Assembly: GCA_009885695.1 (NCBI GenBank)
Contig: VFKE01000057.1
Span: forward strand, 1 to 42,217
Direction of reading: 5' to 3'
Source of the DNA: Verrucomicrobiota bacterium
GTDB lineage: Bacteria > Verrucomicrobiota > Verrucomicrobiia > Verrucomicrobiales > Verrucomicrobiaceae
Length of the DNA: 42,217 bases
Shown: positions 1 through 10,593 of the stretch, piece after piece
How the letters are laid out: each line of letters opens with the position of its first letter
How positions within the stretch are numbered: position 1 is the stretch's first letter
Notes under the pieces: model-generated
What the model saw: the letters and a program-made list of their open reading frames with translations, nothing else
The model's database searches: none
What the model was told of the DNA's origin: nothing
Translations under genes and position numbers: made by a program

Positions 1-102
1 CGTCTCGCCGAGATCCTCAACAACCGGCCCCGCAAGCGTCTCGGATACAAGACCCCAAATGAAGTCTATTACTCACGCCCAGTTGTCGCACTTCAATGTT
101 GA
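1..102 (+). pseudogene. C-terminal end of an IS30-type transposase (cut by window edge)
   Basis: The first 33 codons in frame 1 end at a TGA at 100-102. They read as the typical IS30-family transposase tail: Asn-Asn-Arg-Pro-Arg-Lys-Arg-Leu-Gly-Tyr, then Thr-Pro-Asn-Glu-Val, and finally Val-Ala-Leu-Gln-Cys. IS30 transposases are DDE enzymes and this tail is well conserved. The rest of the gene lies outside the window, so it cannot be told whether the element is intact. The right end of the element should lie within a few tens of bases after the stop, close to the end of the next gene. Confidence 0.8.
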
Positions 103-111
103 AAGAAAGCG

Positions 112-546
112 TCATTTGCGGGTTGGAAAAAATGCTTCAAGTCCAGGTGACTTGGTTTGGTGATCGACGCGGGAGATCATCCCAGTGAAGCGAGGATAGT
201 TATCGGGGTCCGACTGCCAGCGATAGGTAGCCTCATATTCGACGCCATCGAGAGCGAAGCGCATACGCACTACTGGAATACGGTCTGCCCCGGCAACGGT
301 GTCGAATCGAATGGTGGCTTTCGTGGTCTTGCCCTCGATGATGCGCGTAGCCTGCAAAACGTTGCCCTCCGCCCGAAGAGTGATCCGTCCAGAGTAGGTT
401 GTCGTTGAATCTGGCTTGCGACCGATAACGTCATACTCGCCCGCCATGAAACCACGCAGGAACTCTTCAGCGGCAGGTTCGGCACAACGGGCTGCGTCTG
501 CGAGACACAACACAGACAACACGAGGAATGCATGGAACGCTCTCAT
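112..546 (-). CDS. small secreted protein of unknown function
   Basis: The 144-residue product starts with a clear signal peptide: a basic start, a hydrophobic stretch to about residue 16, and a likely cleavage after Ala-Arg-Cys-Ala near residue 22. The mature part is polar and looks beta-rich, with alternating Thr/Arg/Ile stretches such as TYSGRITLRAEGN and an RFALDGVEYEATYRW segment. I do not recognise a family. Its gene ends about 10 bp from the IS30 transposase stop, so the element may have inserted just downstream or clipped the tail. It is divergent from the ORF starting at 670, and the region between holds three small dyads. Confidence 0.6.
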   Translation of the reverse strand: MRAFHAFLVLSVLCLADAARCAEPAAEEFLRGFMAGEYDVIGRKPDSTTTYSGRITLRAEGNVLQATRIIEGKTTKATIRFDTVAGADRIPVVRMRFALDGVEYEATYRWQSDPDNYPRFTGMISRVDHQTKSPGLEAFFPTRK

Positions 547-565
547 AACGGCGAACGTTGTTTAG

Positions 566-613
566 CCACAATAAATTGTGGGCGAATCAGATTCGTCCAC
601 AGTTTTTTGTGGA
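566..613. promoter_or_regulatory. three adjacent small dyads in a divergent intergenic region
   Basis: Three perfect small inverted repeats lie side by side: CCACAA-N4-TTGTGG at 566-581, CGAATCAGATTCG at 583-595, and TCCACA-N6-TGTGGA at 596-613. The first and third share a CCACA/TGTGG arm. They sit between the divergent starts at 546 (minus) and 670 (plus), where operators would be expected. They could equally be a repeat remnant or weak hairpins; nothing proves binding. Confidence 0.35.
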
Positions 614-669
614 TTAACCGGGTTGATTTGAGGTGAAATGGGGTCGTTCACTGAAAGAGAGGATGATTT

Positions 670-928
670 ATGAATGAGCCGATGGAAGCGAAAGAGTCGC
701 CGGAAGTCAAGCCTTGGGCACGGCGAGTCGTCGAAGCAGCGGGTGTTATCATGCCAGCCAATGCAGATGGGGAGAAGCGGCTGGGCTGGTGGGGCGTGGA
801 GATGGCGCGTTTTTTTAAGTTCTGCAAAAGCTTGCCGGAAGGTACGGAGCTGCGCCCGGCAATGGAGGGGGGAAGGCGTCTGTCAATGATTCTGGAAACT
901 TTGGTTCTGATCCGGCCAGAATGGCCGG
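670..928 (+). pseudogene. truncated gene start, function unknown
   Basis: An ATG at 670 is preceded by a good ribosome-binding site (GAGAGGA, about 6 bases away). The first 75 or so residues look like a real protein (charged N-terminus, a Trp-rich GWWGVEMARFFKFC segment, then PEGTELRPAMEG). They vaguely recall the N-terminal part of tyrosine recombinases, but this is too weak to call. From about 929 the frame runs into a palindromic repeat element and then antisense to the toxin-antitoxin pair, so the long open frame to 1491 is not a natural protein. I treat it as the 5' remnant of a gene broken by repeat insertion. Confidence 0.4.
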
Positions 929-1020
929 AGAGACACACAGGCTCTGAAAGCCTGTGTCACGCTGCGGTGGCACAGTGCCTACGGCCTGTGTGTCGCCCGG
1001 GCATTCTGCCGGCCATTCCA
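929..1020. repeat. composite palindromic repeat (ACACAGGCT type plus GGGCATTCTGCC type)
   Basis: A stem-loop with arms ACACAGGCT (935-943) and AGCCTGTGT (949-957) around a 5-base loop is followed by a GGTGGCAC/GTGCC segment and a CGGGCATTCTGCCGG palindrome. The segment GAGACACACAGGCTCTGAAA recurs at about 2043-2062, and the second half recurs with changes at 1919-1966 and in the heparinase-like gene at 15750-15800. The multiple diverged copies show this is an interspersed element. Confidence 0.75.
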
Positions 1021-1107
1021 TCACGCAGCCCAAGAGTCATTCGTTTGATTGCGAGGATTGATACGTTTTTCGTTTTATTAAGGCGAAGGGGATGTGGGTT
1101 GAGGTCG

Positions 1108-1458
1108 TCAATCATCCTCTGCTTCAAACAACCACCGACGACGTTCGTGCCTGACTTGCAGCACTGTGACGATGCGTTGCTTCTCATCAATGACGAACAG
1201 CACACGCCATCCGACGCCGGATTTCCAAGGGCGAAACTGCATCTGGCGAATCTCCAGTTCTGGATGCCAGCGCCCGTTCTCCAGTGCCAGACCGTGGCGA
1301 TGAGGCGCGGTGGCGAGCTTGGTCAGCGCAGCTTCCAGTTTGTCCAGCCAGCGATCGGCGAGATCTGCGCCGCCATGCTTCTCGTCGGCCTCATACCATT
1401 GGATTTGATCTTCAATGGTGCGCTGCGCTTCATCGGAAAGGGTGAGTTTGCAGCTCAT
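1108..1458 (-). CDS. ParE/RelE-family toxin of a type II toxin-antitoxin system
   Basis: The 116-residue product has the compact ParE/RelE layout: an N-terminal helix pair (residues about 8-50, with IEDQIQWYEADE and LADRWLDKLEAALTKLA), then strands carrying RQMQFRPWKSGVGWRVLFVID and a C-terminal IVTVLQVRHERRRW. The Arg/His-rich end after the last strand matches the family's active or target-binding face. ParE toxins poison gyrase and RelE toxins cut ribosomal mRNA; the target cannot be chosen from sequence alone. Its ATG overlaps the antitoxin stop (1455-1458), so the two are translationally coupled. Confidence 0.85.
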   Translation of the reverse strand: MSCKLTLSDEAQRTIEDQIQWYEADEKHGGADLADRWLDKLEAALTKLATAPHRHGLALENGRWHPELEIRQMQFRPWKSGVGWRVLFVIDEKQRIVTVLQVRHERRRWLFEAEDD

Positions 1459-1754
1459 TTTCCGGCGCGGCGCTTCACCGCTCGCGCATGAATGGTCTGA
1501 AAGGCCTTGGTCGCTGCGGTGCCGCGCTGGCCCCTGGCGTAGTCGTTCAGTGCTTTCTGAAGCCGGAGATCAAGCCGGTGCTCTTCGGCGTCGTGCAAGA
1601 GCTGCTCGTAGGTCTCCACCGAAAGCACAATGGCGCTCGCGCGCCCGTTGTGAGTAAGCACGCGCGGACGCCCGTGCTTCTTGAGGTCCGCCGTGTGTTT
1701 GCGGGTCTGGCGCGCGAAGTCGGTGAGGCTGACGATGTCTTGTGCGAGAATCAT
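1455..1754 (-). CDS. Phd/YefM-family antitoxin
   Basis: The 99-residue product has the Phd/YefM N-terminal DNA-binding fold: ILAQDIVSLTDFARQTRKHTADLKKHGRPRVLTHNGRASAIVLSVETYEQLL, with the typical VLTHNGRASAIVLS strand-turn-strand. The C-terminal half is helical and charged and should wrap the toxin. It is the first gene of the pair and overlaps the toxin start by 4 bases. A dyad lies 12 bases upstream of its ATG, which fits autoregulation, as known for this family. Confidence 0.85.
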   Translation of the reverse strand: MILAQDIVSLTDFARQTRKHTADLKKHGRPRVLTHNGRASAIVLSVETYEQLLHDAEEHRLDLRLQKALNDYARGQRGTAATKAFQTIHARAVKRRAGK

Positions 1755-1765
1755 GGTTTAAGACT

Positions 1766-1783
1766 AGCACATAATTCTGTGCT
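1766..1783 (-). promoter_or_regulatory. operator-like dyad in the toxin-antitoxin promoter
   Basis: AGCACA-N6-TGTGCT is a perfect dyad just upstream of the antitoxin ATG (1754). On the minus strand a TTGTAT/TAGTCT-like promoter pair brackets it. Phd/YefM antitoxins bind such palindromes to repress their own operon, so this is the likely operator; that role is inferred. Confidence 0.55.
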
Positions 1784-2425
1784 GATACAACAATCATTTC
1801 ACACTTTCCGCAGCATTGTATCCAGGGCGCGCTGCAGATTCACGATGTCCTTGCAGGTGTTGTAACCATGCACCGCGACTTGATCTCGCCGAAAGTTTCA
1901 GAATCGAGTGGCAAACCTGTGCCACGTTGCGGTGGCACAGTGCCTTCGGCCAGTGTGTAGTCCGGGTGTTCGCTTCGCGGCTTCGCAACTGCCGGGGATC
2001 GGTGCTGGAATCCAAAGTGATGCTCCGTCGGAGACCGACGAAGAGACACACAGGCTCTGAAAGCCTGTGCCACTCGCAACTCCATCCGTTACCACAGCAT
2101 ATACAAAGGGACAGGATTCTACTTCTCTGCTCTGCTAATGGCGTGTGCTCTTGCCCCCGCCTGCGCGGTGCGGAAAAAATAGTGGGTCGGCAGCCCTCTG
2201 CCGATATTTATTCAACCCACAGTCGGCAGAGGGCTGCCGACCCACTTCTCATGGAGCGGCGGTATTCTACCGCCGTCATTCCTACAGCGTCAGCGACACT
2301 TCTTTCTCAGATGCTTATGATGTGTTCGCGAGGAGAGAGCGGGGCTTCCATTATACCCGCTTCGCGGTGGGATTTTGACGGCGGCATCATACCGCCACTC
2401 CTTGTTCAGGAAATGAAGTAATACG
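1784..2425. repeat. gene-free repeat cluster (several palindromic elements)
   Basis: No convincing intact gene is visible. Contents: a short minus-strand reading-frame tail at about 1799-1880 ending in Thr-Met-Leu-Arg-Lys-Val-stop, perhaps a gene remnant; diverged copies of the 929-1020 element at 1905-2075; a perfect nested inverted repeat at 2181-2246; a CGGCGGTATTCTACCGCCG stem-loop at 2257-2275; and GGCGG-N7-CCGCC at 2380-2396. The concentration of unrelated palindromes suggests repeated insertion at a tolerant site downstream of the atp operon. Confidence 0.7.
2181..2246. repeat. perfect 24-bp inverted repeat whose arms are themselves palindromic
   Basis: The arms at 2181-2204 and 2223-2246 are exact reverse complements, with an 18-base loop. 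Each arm contains its own dyad, TCGGCAG-N4-CTGCCGA, so the sequence can fold as one long hairpin or as two small ones in a cruciform-like shape. It could end transcription of the atp operon, but it has no U-tract next to it. Confidence 0.8.
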
Positions 2426-4900
<2,475 letters not shown>

Positions 4901-4904
4901 TCTC

Positions 4905-4998
4905 TTGCGTTAAATGTTATGAGTTACGGGTTATTTGTTATGAAGACTGCGGGATTTTGATTCAATTCCTAACTAATAACTACTAACCAATAACTTAA
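4905..4998 (-). repeat. AT-rich GTTAT/GTTAG tandem repeat between atpA and atpG
   Basis: The roughly 100-base spacer is very AT-rich compared with its surroundings and is built from short units such as GTTATTGGTTAG, GTTATTAGTTAG, TTATGAGTTA and TTATTTGTTATG. I see no promoter or hairpin that clearly matters. It is a simple-repeat spacer of recent origin. Confidence 0.55.
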
Positions 4999-5001
4999 AA
5001 A

Positions 5002-6531
<1,530 letters not shown>

Positions 6532-6570
6532 GGCGTGTTCGGATGTTGGATTAAAATCTGGTTGATAAAT

Positions 6571-6969
6571 TTATGCGAGTGACTCGCCAAGCGCCTGAAG
6601 TTTCGCCCGGACGCTGCCGTCCCAGACGTGACTGCCGACTTTGACGCGCATCCCGCCGATGAGGCTGGGATTGATGAAATAATTGAGCGTGAGGTCCTCG
6701 CCGTATTTTTTCTGGAGATCGACGCGGAGTCGTTCGCGCATCTCACCGGAAAGGTCGGTGACGCTTTCGATGATGGCCGTGCGTTTTTCCAGCTCCAGCC
6801 GCACGAGGCGCTGAAAGGAATGGAGGATGGCCATGTAGTTGCGGGGCTTTTTGTCGCCCACCAGCTTCACCACCCGCTTCACGCGCGAGGTGTGCAGACG
6901 ACCGCTGGCATCGAAGCACGCGCGGAAGAGCAGGCGTGATGCGCGGACGGCGTCTTTACTGATTTTCAT
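6571..6969 (-). CDS. atpH: F1 ATP synthase subunit delta (short form)
   Basis: The peripheral-stalk subunit delta links b to the top of F1. The C-terminal part is highly typical, with NPSLIGGMRVKVGSHVWDGS near the end (about residues 101-120). At 132 residues it is clearly shorter than common delta subunits (about 175-180). The shortening lies in the N-terminal helical domain that binds alpha. The ATG at 6969 follows atpF closely, and no upstream in-frame start would restore the missing part, because atpF ends at 6997. Confidence 0.9.
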   Translation of the reverse strand: MKISKDAVRASRLLFRACFDASGRLHTSRVKRVVKLVGDKKPRNYMAILHSFQRLVRLELEKRTAIIESVTDLSGEMRERLRVDLQKKYGEDLTLNYFINPSLIGGMRVKVGSHVWDGSVRAKLQALGESLA

Positions 6970-6996
6970 GGCCGGAGTGAATTAACAAAAGGGGTT

Positions 6997-7509
6997 TTAC
7001 AAGGAAACTTGCGCCGCGGTCTCGCGGTTGATGCGTTCCTGGTCGTCGTTGTTGAGAACCTTGCCGGTGACACGCGTCGTGGCGTCCACGACCATGCGAC
7101 CGAACTCGCGCTTAAGCTGCACGGTAAGCTGTTCCTGTTCGAGCTTTGCGGCTTCACGCGACTTGGCGATTATGCCGTTGGCTTCGGTGATGGCTTCCTG
7201 GCGTTTTTTCTCAGCGAGCAAGACGGCTCCTTCGCCTGCTTCCTTGATGAGCCGGTTGGATTCTGCGTCAGCCTTGCCAACGATGATCCTGGCGTTTTCC
7301 TCCGCCGCAGCCAGATCGCGGGCGATTTTTTCCAGCTTGGACTCTCCATCGGCGATGCGCTTGCGGCGCGCCTCCAGCATGGCTGTCACCGGGCCGAAGG
7401 CGTAACGGTTCAGCACGAAGTAAACAAGGCCGAAGGTGACAACCTGGGCGATGAGCTTGGCGGGGGTCACGCCGAATTGGGAACCGGCGTCAGCGAGGAT
7501 GGGATGCAT
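6997..7509 (-). CDS. atpF: Fo ATP synthase subunit b
   Basis: The 170-residue peripheral-stalk subunit has one N-terminal membrane span (about residues 17-36, KLIAQVVTFGLVYFVLNRYAF). A long, charged, Ala/Glu/Lys-rich helix follows and forms the coiled-coil stalk. The span-then-helix layout and the position between c and delta identify it. The start at 7509 gives a short periplasmic N-terminus (MHPILADAGSQFG). Confidence 0.95.
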   Translation of the reverse strand: MHPILADAGSQFGVTPAKLIAQVVTFGLVYFVLNRYAFGPVTAMLEARRKRIADGESKLEKIARDLAAAEENARIIVGKADAESNRLIKEAGEGAVLLAEKKRQEAITEANGIIAKSREAAKLEQEQLTVQLKREFGRMVVDATTRVTGKVLNNDDQERINRETAAQVSL

Positions 7510-7543
7510 AGGAGTGAAAAATCGTATTTTTGGAGATGACAGC

Positions 7544-7566
7544 GGGCCGCACGCTTGGTGCGGTCC
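7544..7566 (-). promoter_or_regulatory. stem-loop between atpE and atpF
   Basis: Nine paired bases (GGGCCGCAC with GTGCGGTCC, one G-U pair) enclose a 5-base loop in the 85-base spacer after atpE. There is no U-tract, so it is not a simple terminator. A hairpin here could protect the 3' end of an atpE-containing mRNA, which would suit the high copy number of subunit c; that is inference. Confidence 0.45.
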
Positions 7567-7594
7567 GCCGGGAGAATGAGCGGGTGGAATCCGC

Positions 7595-7849
7595 TTATTT
7601 TACTGCGAAGAAGGCGATGATACCGAGACCTTCGGCAAGAGCCATCCCGATGATGCTCATGGTCAGAATGTTGCCGAATGCGCCCGGATTGCGGCCTACC
7701 GCTTCAGCGGCCTTCGCGCCGATCAGACCCACGCCGAGTGCTGCGCCGAGACCGGCGAGACCAGCGGTCAAACTGCCGCCAATAACTGGGGCTACGGCAG
7801 GTGCTTCAGCCGCGGCATTGGCGGCCATTGAGATAAGTTCCATCATCAT
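7595..7849 (-). CDS. atpE: Fo ATP synthase subunit c (proteolipid)
   Basis: The 84-residue product is two membrane helices joined by a polar loop (GRNPGA). Helix 1 has the Gly-rich packing motif (GLAGLGAALGVGLIGA) and helix 2 carries the ion-binding carboxylate Glu73 in ALAEGLG. The residues around the Glu lack the usual Na+ set (no Ser/Thr after Glu), so it probably uses protons. The first 20 residues are Ala-rich and hydrophobic and may extend helix 1 or be cleaved. Confidence 0.96.
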   Translation of the reverse strand: MMMELISMAANAAAEAPAVAPVIGGSLTAGLAGLGAALGVGLIGAKAAEAVGRNPGAFGNILTMSIIGMALAEGLGIIAFFAVK

Positions 7850-7925
7850 AGTATTATGTCTTTGTTGGTTTGTGGTTTGTCAGGCCCGTGCCCACGTGTT
7901 GCATGGTCTCACAGGCAGATTTGTT

Positions 7926-8807
7926 TCAGTGGTGCGCGTCGCCGTGCCCCTCCTCGTCATGGGTCGTCGAAAGCTTGATGTAAACAGCCGTCAAAAGCGT
8001 GAAGACCATCGCCTGCAGGGCGCCGACGAGGAGTTCCATGAAGTAAAATGGGAGAGGCAGTAGGACGCTGCCGAGGAACGACACCACTGGCCCGCTGCCA
8101 TCGAGCATGGAACTCATGGTGTGCAGCACATTCTCACCGGCGAAAATGTTGCCGTAAAGACGCATGGGGAGCGTGACGTTGCGCAGCAGAACAGAAATCA
8201 CCTCGATGATGCCGACGAAAAAGAAGATCACCACCATCACCGCCCCCATGAAGCCCTTGAGACCTCCCTTGGGCCCGAAAGTGTGCTTGATGAAACCCCA
8301 CACGCCCGTCTCGCGCACCGTGATGTAAATCCAAAAGGCAAACACCACCAGCGCCATGCCCAGGGTCATATTCAAGTCCGCCGTGGCCGGCCGGAAAAGC
8401 GGTTTCTCCACTTCATGAAGCACACCGAAACCGTTGCCCTCACCCCAGCCGATCGTGCCCACCCCGGGAATGAGGCCAAACCAGTTTGAGATGAGAATGA
8501 AAATGAAGAGTGTGGTCAGCAGCGGGAAGGCGCGCGGTGCCACCTTGGGCCCGACAATGCTCTCAATAAATCCGTAGAAGAATTCGACGACCATTTCAAA
8601 GAAGTTCTGTGCCGGATGCGGCACCAGTTGCATGTTGGTCGTCGCCTTGCGCGCGATCCAGAGAATCAAGCCCAGCACAATGGCCGCCACCAGGAAGGAA
8701 TCCGTCAGGAAACTTAGAAAGCTGACGTTCTCGAATAATGAACTCGCCGCCGTATTCACGGCGAGCAACGGAGAAAAGCTGGAAAACGGCTGGCTGAAAC
8801 TCATCAT
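7926..8807 (-). CDS. atpB: Fo ATP synthase subunit a
   Basis: This is the membrane stator subunit that carries the ion half-channels. The essential Arg is in LPMRLYGNIFAGEN, and the last helices have LLVGALQAMVFTLLTAVYIKL. There are at least five membrane spans. The C-terminus ends in a His-rich tail (HDEEGHGDAHH). The start is uncertain: 8807 (Met-Met-Ser-Phe, 293 aa) is chosen because a plausible promoter (TTGCCA-N17-TTAATA on the minus strand, 8877-8849) would put the transcript start near the alternative ATG at 8834. A GTG at 8993 would add an unlikely extension next to the tRNA gene. Confidence 0.93.
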   Translation of the reverse strand: MMSFSQPFSSFSPLLAVNTAASSLFENVSFLSFLTDSFLVAAIVLGLILWIARKATTNMQLVPHPAQNFFEMVVEFFYGFIESIVGPKVAPRAFPLLTTLFIFILISNWFGLIPGVGTIGWGEGNGFGVLHEVEKPLFRPATADLNMTLGMALVVFAFWIYITVRETGVWGFIKHTFGPKGGLKGFMGAVMVVIFFFVGIIEVISVLLRNVTLPMRLYGNIFAGENVLHTMSSMLDGSGPVVSFLGSVLLPLPFYFMELLVGALQAMVFTLLTAVYIKLSTTHDEEGHGDAHH

Positions 8808-8848
8808 TTTGCGTGCAAAAAAGAGACCGCACATGGCGGAGCGGGTTT

Positions 8849-8902
8849 TATTAAAGCGACTGCGCCGGTAGTGGCAAGGCCTATTTGTGAAATTTTTCAC
8901 AA
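8849..8902 (-). promoter_or_regulatory. candidate atp operon promoter with an upstream dyad
   Basis: On the minus strand TTGCCA (8877-8872), a 17-base spacer and TTAATA (8854-8849) resemble a sigma-70 promoter. Eight bases upstream lies a perfect dyad, TTGTGAAA-TT-TTTCACAA (8885-8902), placed where an activator or repressor could act. It is the only good candidate between the divergent tRNA-Val gene and atpB. Confidence 0.4.
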
Positions 8903-8999
8903 GCAAGGCTGGCAACTTAATCCTTGAAGGCCATGAATCCGGCTTCTGGATAACGCCGCTTGCAAGATTTCCCGCTATGCGCAAGCTTCCCACTCATCC

Positions 9000-9071
9000 G
9001 CGCGGGTAGCTCAGCGGTAGAGCGGCTCGTTTACACCGAGTTGGTCGGGGGTTCGATCCCCTCCCCGCGCA
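9000..9071 (+). tRNA. tRNA-Val (anticodon TAC)
   Basis: It folds as a complete cloverleaf: acceptor stem GCGCGGG (9000-9006) with CCCGCGC (9064-9070), D arm GCTC/GAGC, anticodon stem GCTCG/CGAGT with loop TTTACAC, and T arm with TTCGATC. The anticodon at 9032-9034 is TAC, reading Val GUA and related codons. The 3' CCA is not encoded. It is divergent from the atp operon. Confidence 0.95.
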
Positions 9072-9552
9072 CTCCCTTTATTTTCAACAATAAAACTTCA
9101 TCGAAGGGCTCGAATTGGGCTGGAGCATTTTTAAAAAAACGTAGCCGCATCTCATAAGAGTGCGGGAAGAAGCCACGGCAGCCAATGAAGCAGGCCTTTT
9201 CCCCGCGTTATAGCTTCGCGGCTGCGGGGAGAGCTTCCCTATTTCCCGCGTTCTTACGAACGCGGCTACGCACACGGCTGCGAAATTATTTAAACCGCTC
9301 TAAATGCGAACATAATGGTAACAAATCCACTGCGTCTCGCCTGCAACCGGGGATGTCCACGAAGGTCTTGCTACGACGTGAGGCAGGGGTCAGGCAACAA
9401 CTATTAATAGAACGGAAGGGGAGGCTTCGAATTCAAGAAAGTGCCTTTTTAGAAAACAACGTGCTGGCCTTGGATCAAAATGACATTCCATAGCGATGGA
9501 CTTTAGTATGTTGTCCAACAGCACTGTCCTCGCACGTGCCACCGGGCAGCGC
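9072..9552. repeat. gene-free stretch with CGTAGCCGC-type palindromic repeats
   Basis: Positions about 9140-9272 hold inverted units: CGTAGCCGCATCTCATAAGA near the left, TTCCCGCGTTCTTACGAACG then CGGCTACG near the right, and a CCCCGCG/CGGGG dyad between them. A shorter relative lies at 37797-37892, so this is an interspersed family. Positions 9275-9552 hold no gene I can support and no clear terminator for prs. Confidence 0.65.
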
Positions 9553-10491
9553 TCATCCGCGGATGTCAAAGAGTGAAGTCACAGACTCGTCGGAGTGGAT
9601 GCGCTTGATCGCCTCTCCCAAAAGCGAGGCCACACTTAGCGCCGTCACCTTGGGCCCGTGGGCCTGGGGCACGCTGTCTGTCACGAAGACTTCGATGATC
9701 GCCGACGCCGCCAGCCTTTCCCGCCCTTTGTCACCCAGGACAGCGTGCGAAACTCCGGCATAGATGTTTTTAGCCCCATGCTCCGCCAGCAGTTTGGCCG
9801 CCGAGGTCAAAGTGCCAGCAGTCTCGGTGAGGTCGTCAACCAGCAGAACGTTCTTGCCTTTTACATCGCCAATGACATTCAGCGCCACGACCTCCTCCGC
9901 GCTGACACGGTTCTTGGCGACAATGGCAAACGGCGTGCCGAGGGTCTTGGCATAGGCGTGGGACATTTTTATTCCGCCCACATCCGGAGAAACCACCACG
10001 ATGTCCTCAATACCACGTTCGCGGATGGCCTTGATCAACACCGGCGACGCATAGAGATGGTCTACCGGAATATCGAAAAAGCCCTGAATCTGCTGCGCGT
10101 GCAGATCCATCGTCAGCACACGGTTCACCCCGGCAGCGACCATCAGGTTCGCCACCAGCTTGGCCGTGATCGGCACGCGGGGACGGTCTTTGCGGTCTTG
10201 CCGGGCATAACCGAAAAACGGGAGCACGGCGGTAATCCGGTGCGCGCTGGCACGACGCGCGGCGTCCACCATGATCAGGAGCTCCATGAGATTTTGGTTT
10301 GCCGGCGGGCATGTCGGTTGCACGATGAACACGTCGCGACCGCGAATGTTCTCGTTGATCTGCACAAAAGTTTCCTCGTCGGGAAAAGTCTCCAGTGTGA
10401 CGGAACAAAGCGGTACGCCCAAATGCGCCGCGATGTCCTTGGACAATTCCGGGTGCGCCGATCCGCTCAAAATTTTCAGTCCGTCATTCAT
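9553..10491 (-). CDS. prs: ribose-phosphate pyrophosphokinase (PRPP synthetase)
   Basis: The enzyme makes PRPP from ribose-5-phosphate and ATP for purine, pyrimidine, His, Trp and NAD synthesis in the cytosol. The PRPP synthetase signature is present (TMDLHAQQIQGFFDIPVDHL), as are GYARQDRKDRPR in the flexible region and the PRPP-binding loop DDLTETAGT (near residue 222). The C-terminal half is the usual second phosphoribosyltransferase-like domain. I chose the ATG at 10491 (Met-Asn-Asp-Gly-Leu-Lys); a TTG four codons upstream is possible and would have GAAGGA inside it. Length is near the family's usual 315. A terminator upstream separates it from the polysaccharide locus. Confidence 0.95.
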   Translation of the reverse strand: MNDGLKILSGSAHPELSKDIAAHLGVPLCSVTLETFPDEETFVQINENIRGRDVFIVQPTCPPANQNLMELLIMVDAARRASAHRITAVLPFFGYARQDRKDRPRVPITAKLVANLMVAAGVNRVLTMDLHAQQIQGFFDIPVDHLYASPVLIKAIRERGIEDIVVVSPDVGGIKMSHAYAKTLGTPFAIVAKNRVSAEEVVALNVIGDVKGKNVLLVDDLTETAGTLTSAAKLLAEHGAKNIYAGVSHAVLGDKGRERLAASAIIEVFVTDSVPQAHGPKVTALSVASLLGEAIKRIHSDESVTSLFDIRG

Positions 10492-10534
10492 TCCTTCAGT
10501 CAAACGAGAAAGCCGGGCAAATCAACTGCTGTAA

Positions 10535-10566
10535 TAAAAAAGAAGGCGGACTCACGTCCGCCTTCT
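10535..10566 (-). terminator. Rho-independent terminator of the polysaccharide locus
   Basis: A perfect 11-bp stem (AGAAGGCGGAC with GTCCGCCTTCT, 4-base loop) is followed on the minus strand by a run of six T. It lies 28 bases after the stop of the polymerase gene at 10594 and should end the long minus-strand transcript. Confidence 0.9.
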
Positions 10567-10593
10567 GCAAAATCCACTCTCTGCCAGCCTGCT

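Noticed and set aside
929-1491. Continuation of the frame starting at 670 through the repeat and the toxin-antitoxin genes
   Set aside because: It is repeat sequence followed by antisense of a well-supported toxin gene, so only the first part can be natural.
929-2425. Possible CRISPR array among the repeats
   Set aside because: The copies are palindromic, diverged and unevenly spaced, with no regular spacers and no cas genes nearby.
9314-9406. Small plus-strand frame after the tRNA-Val region
   Set aside because: About 30 codons, no ribosome-binding site and no known family.
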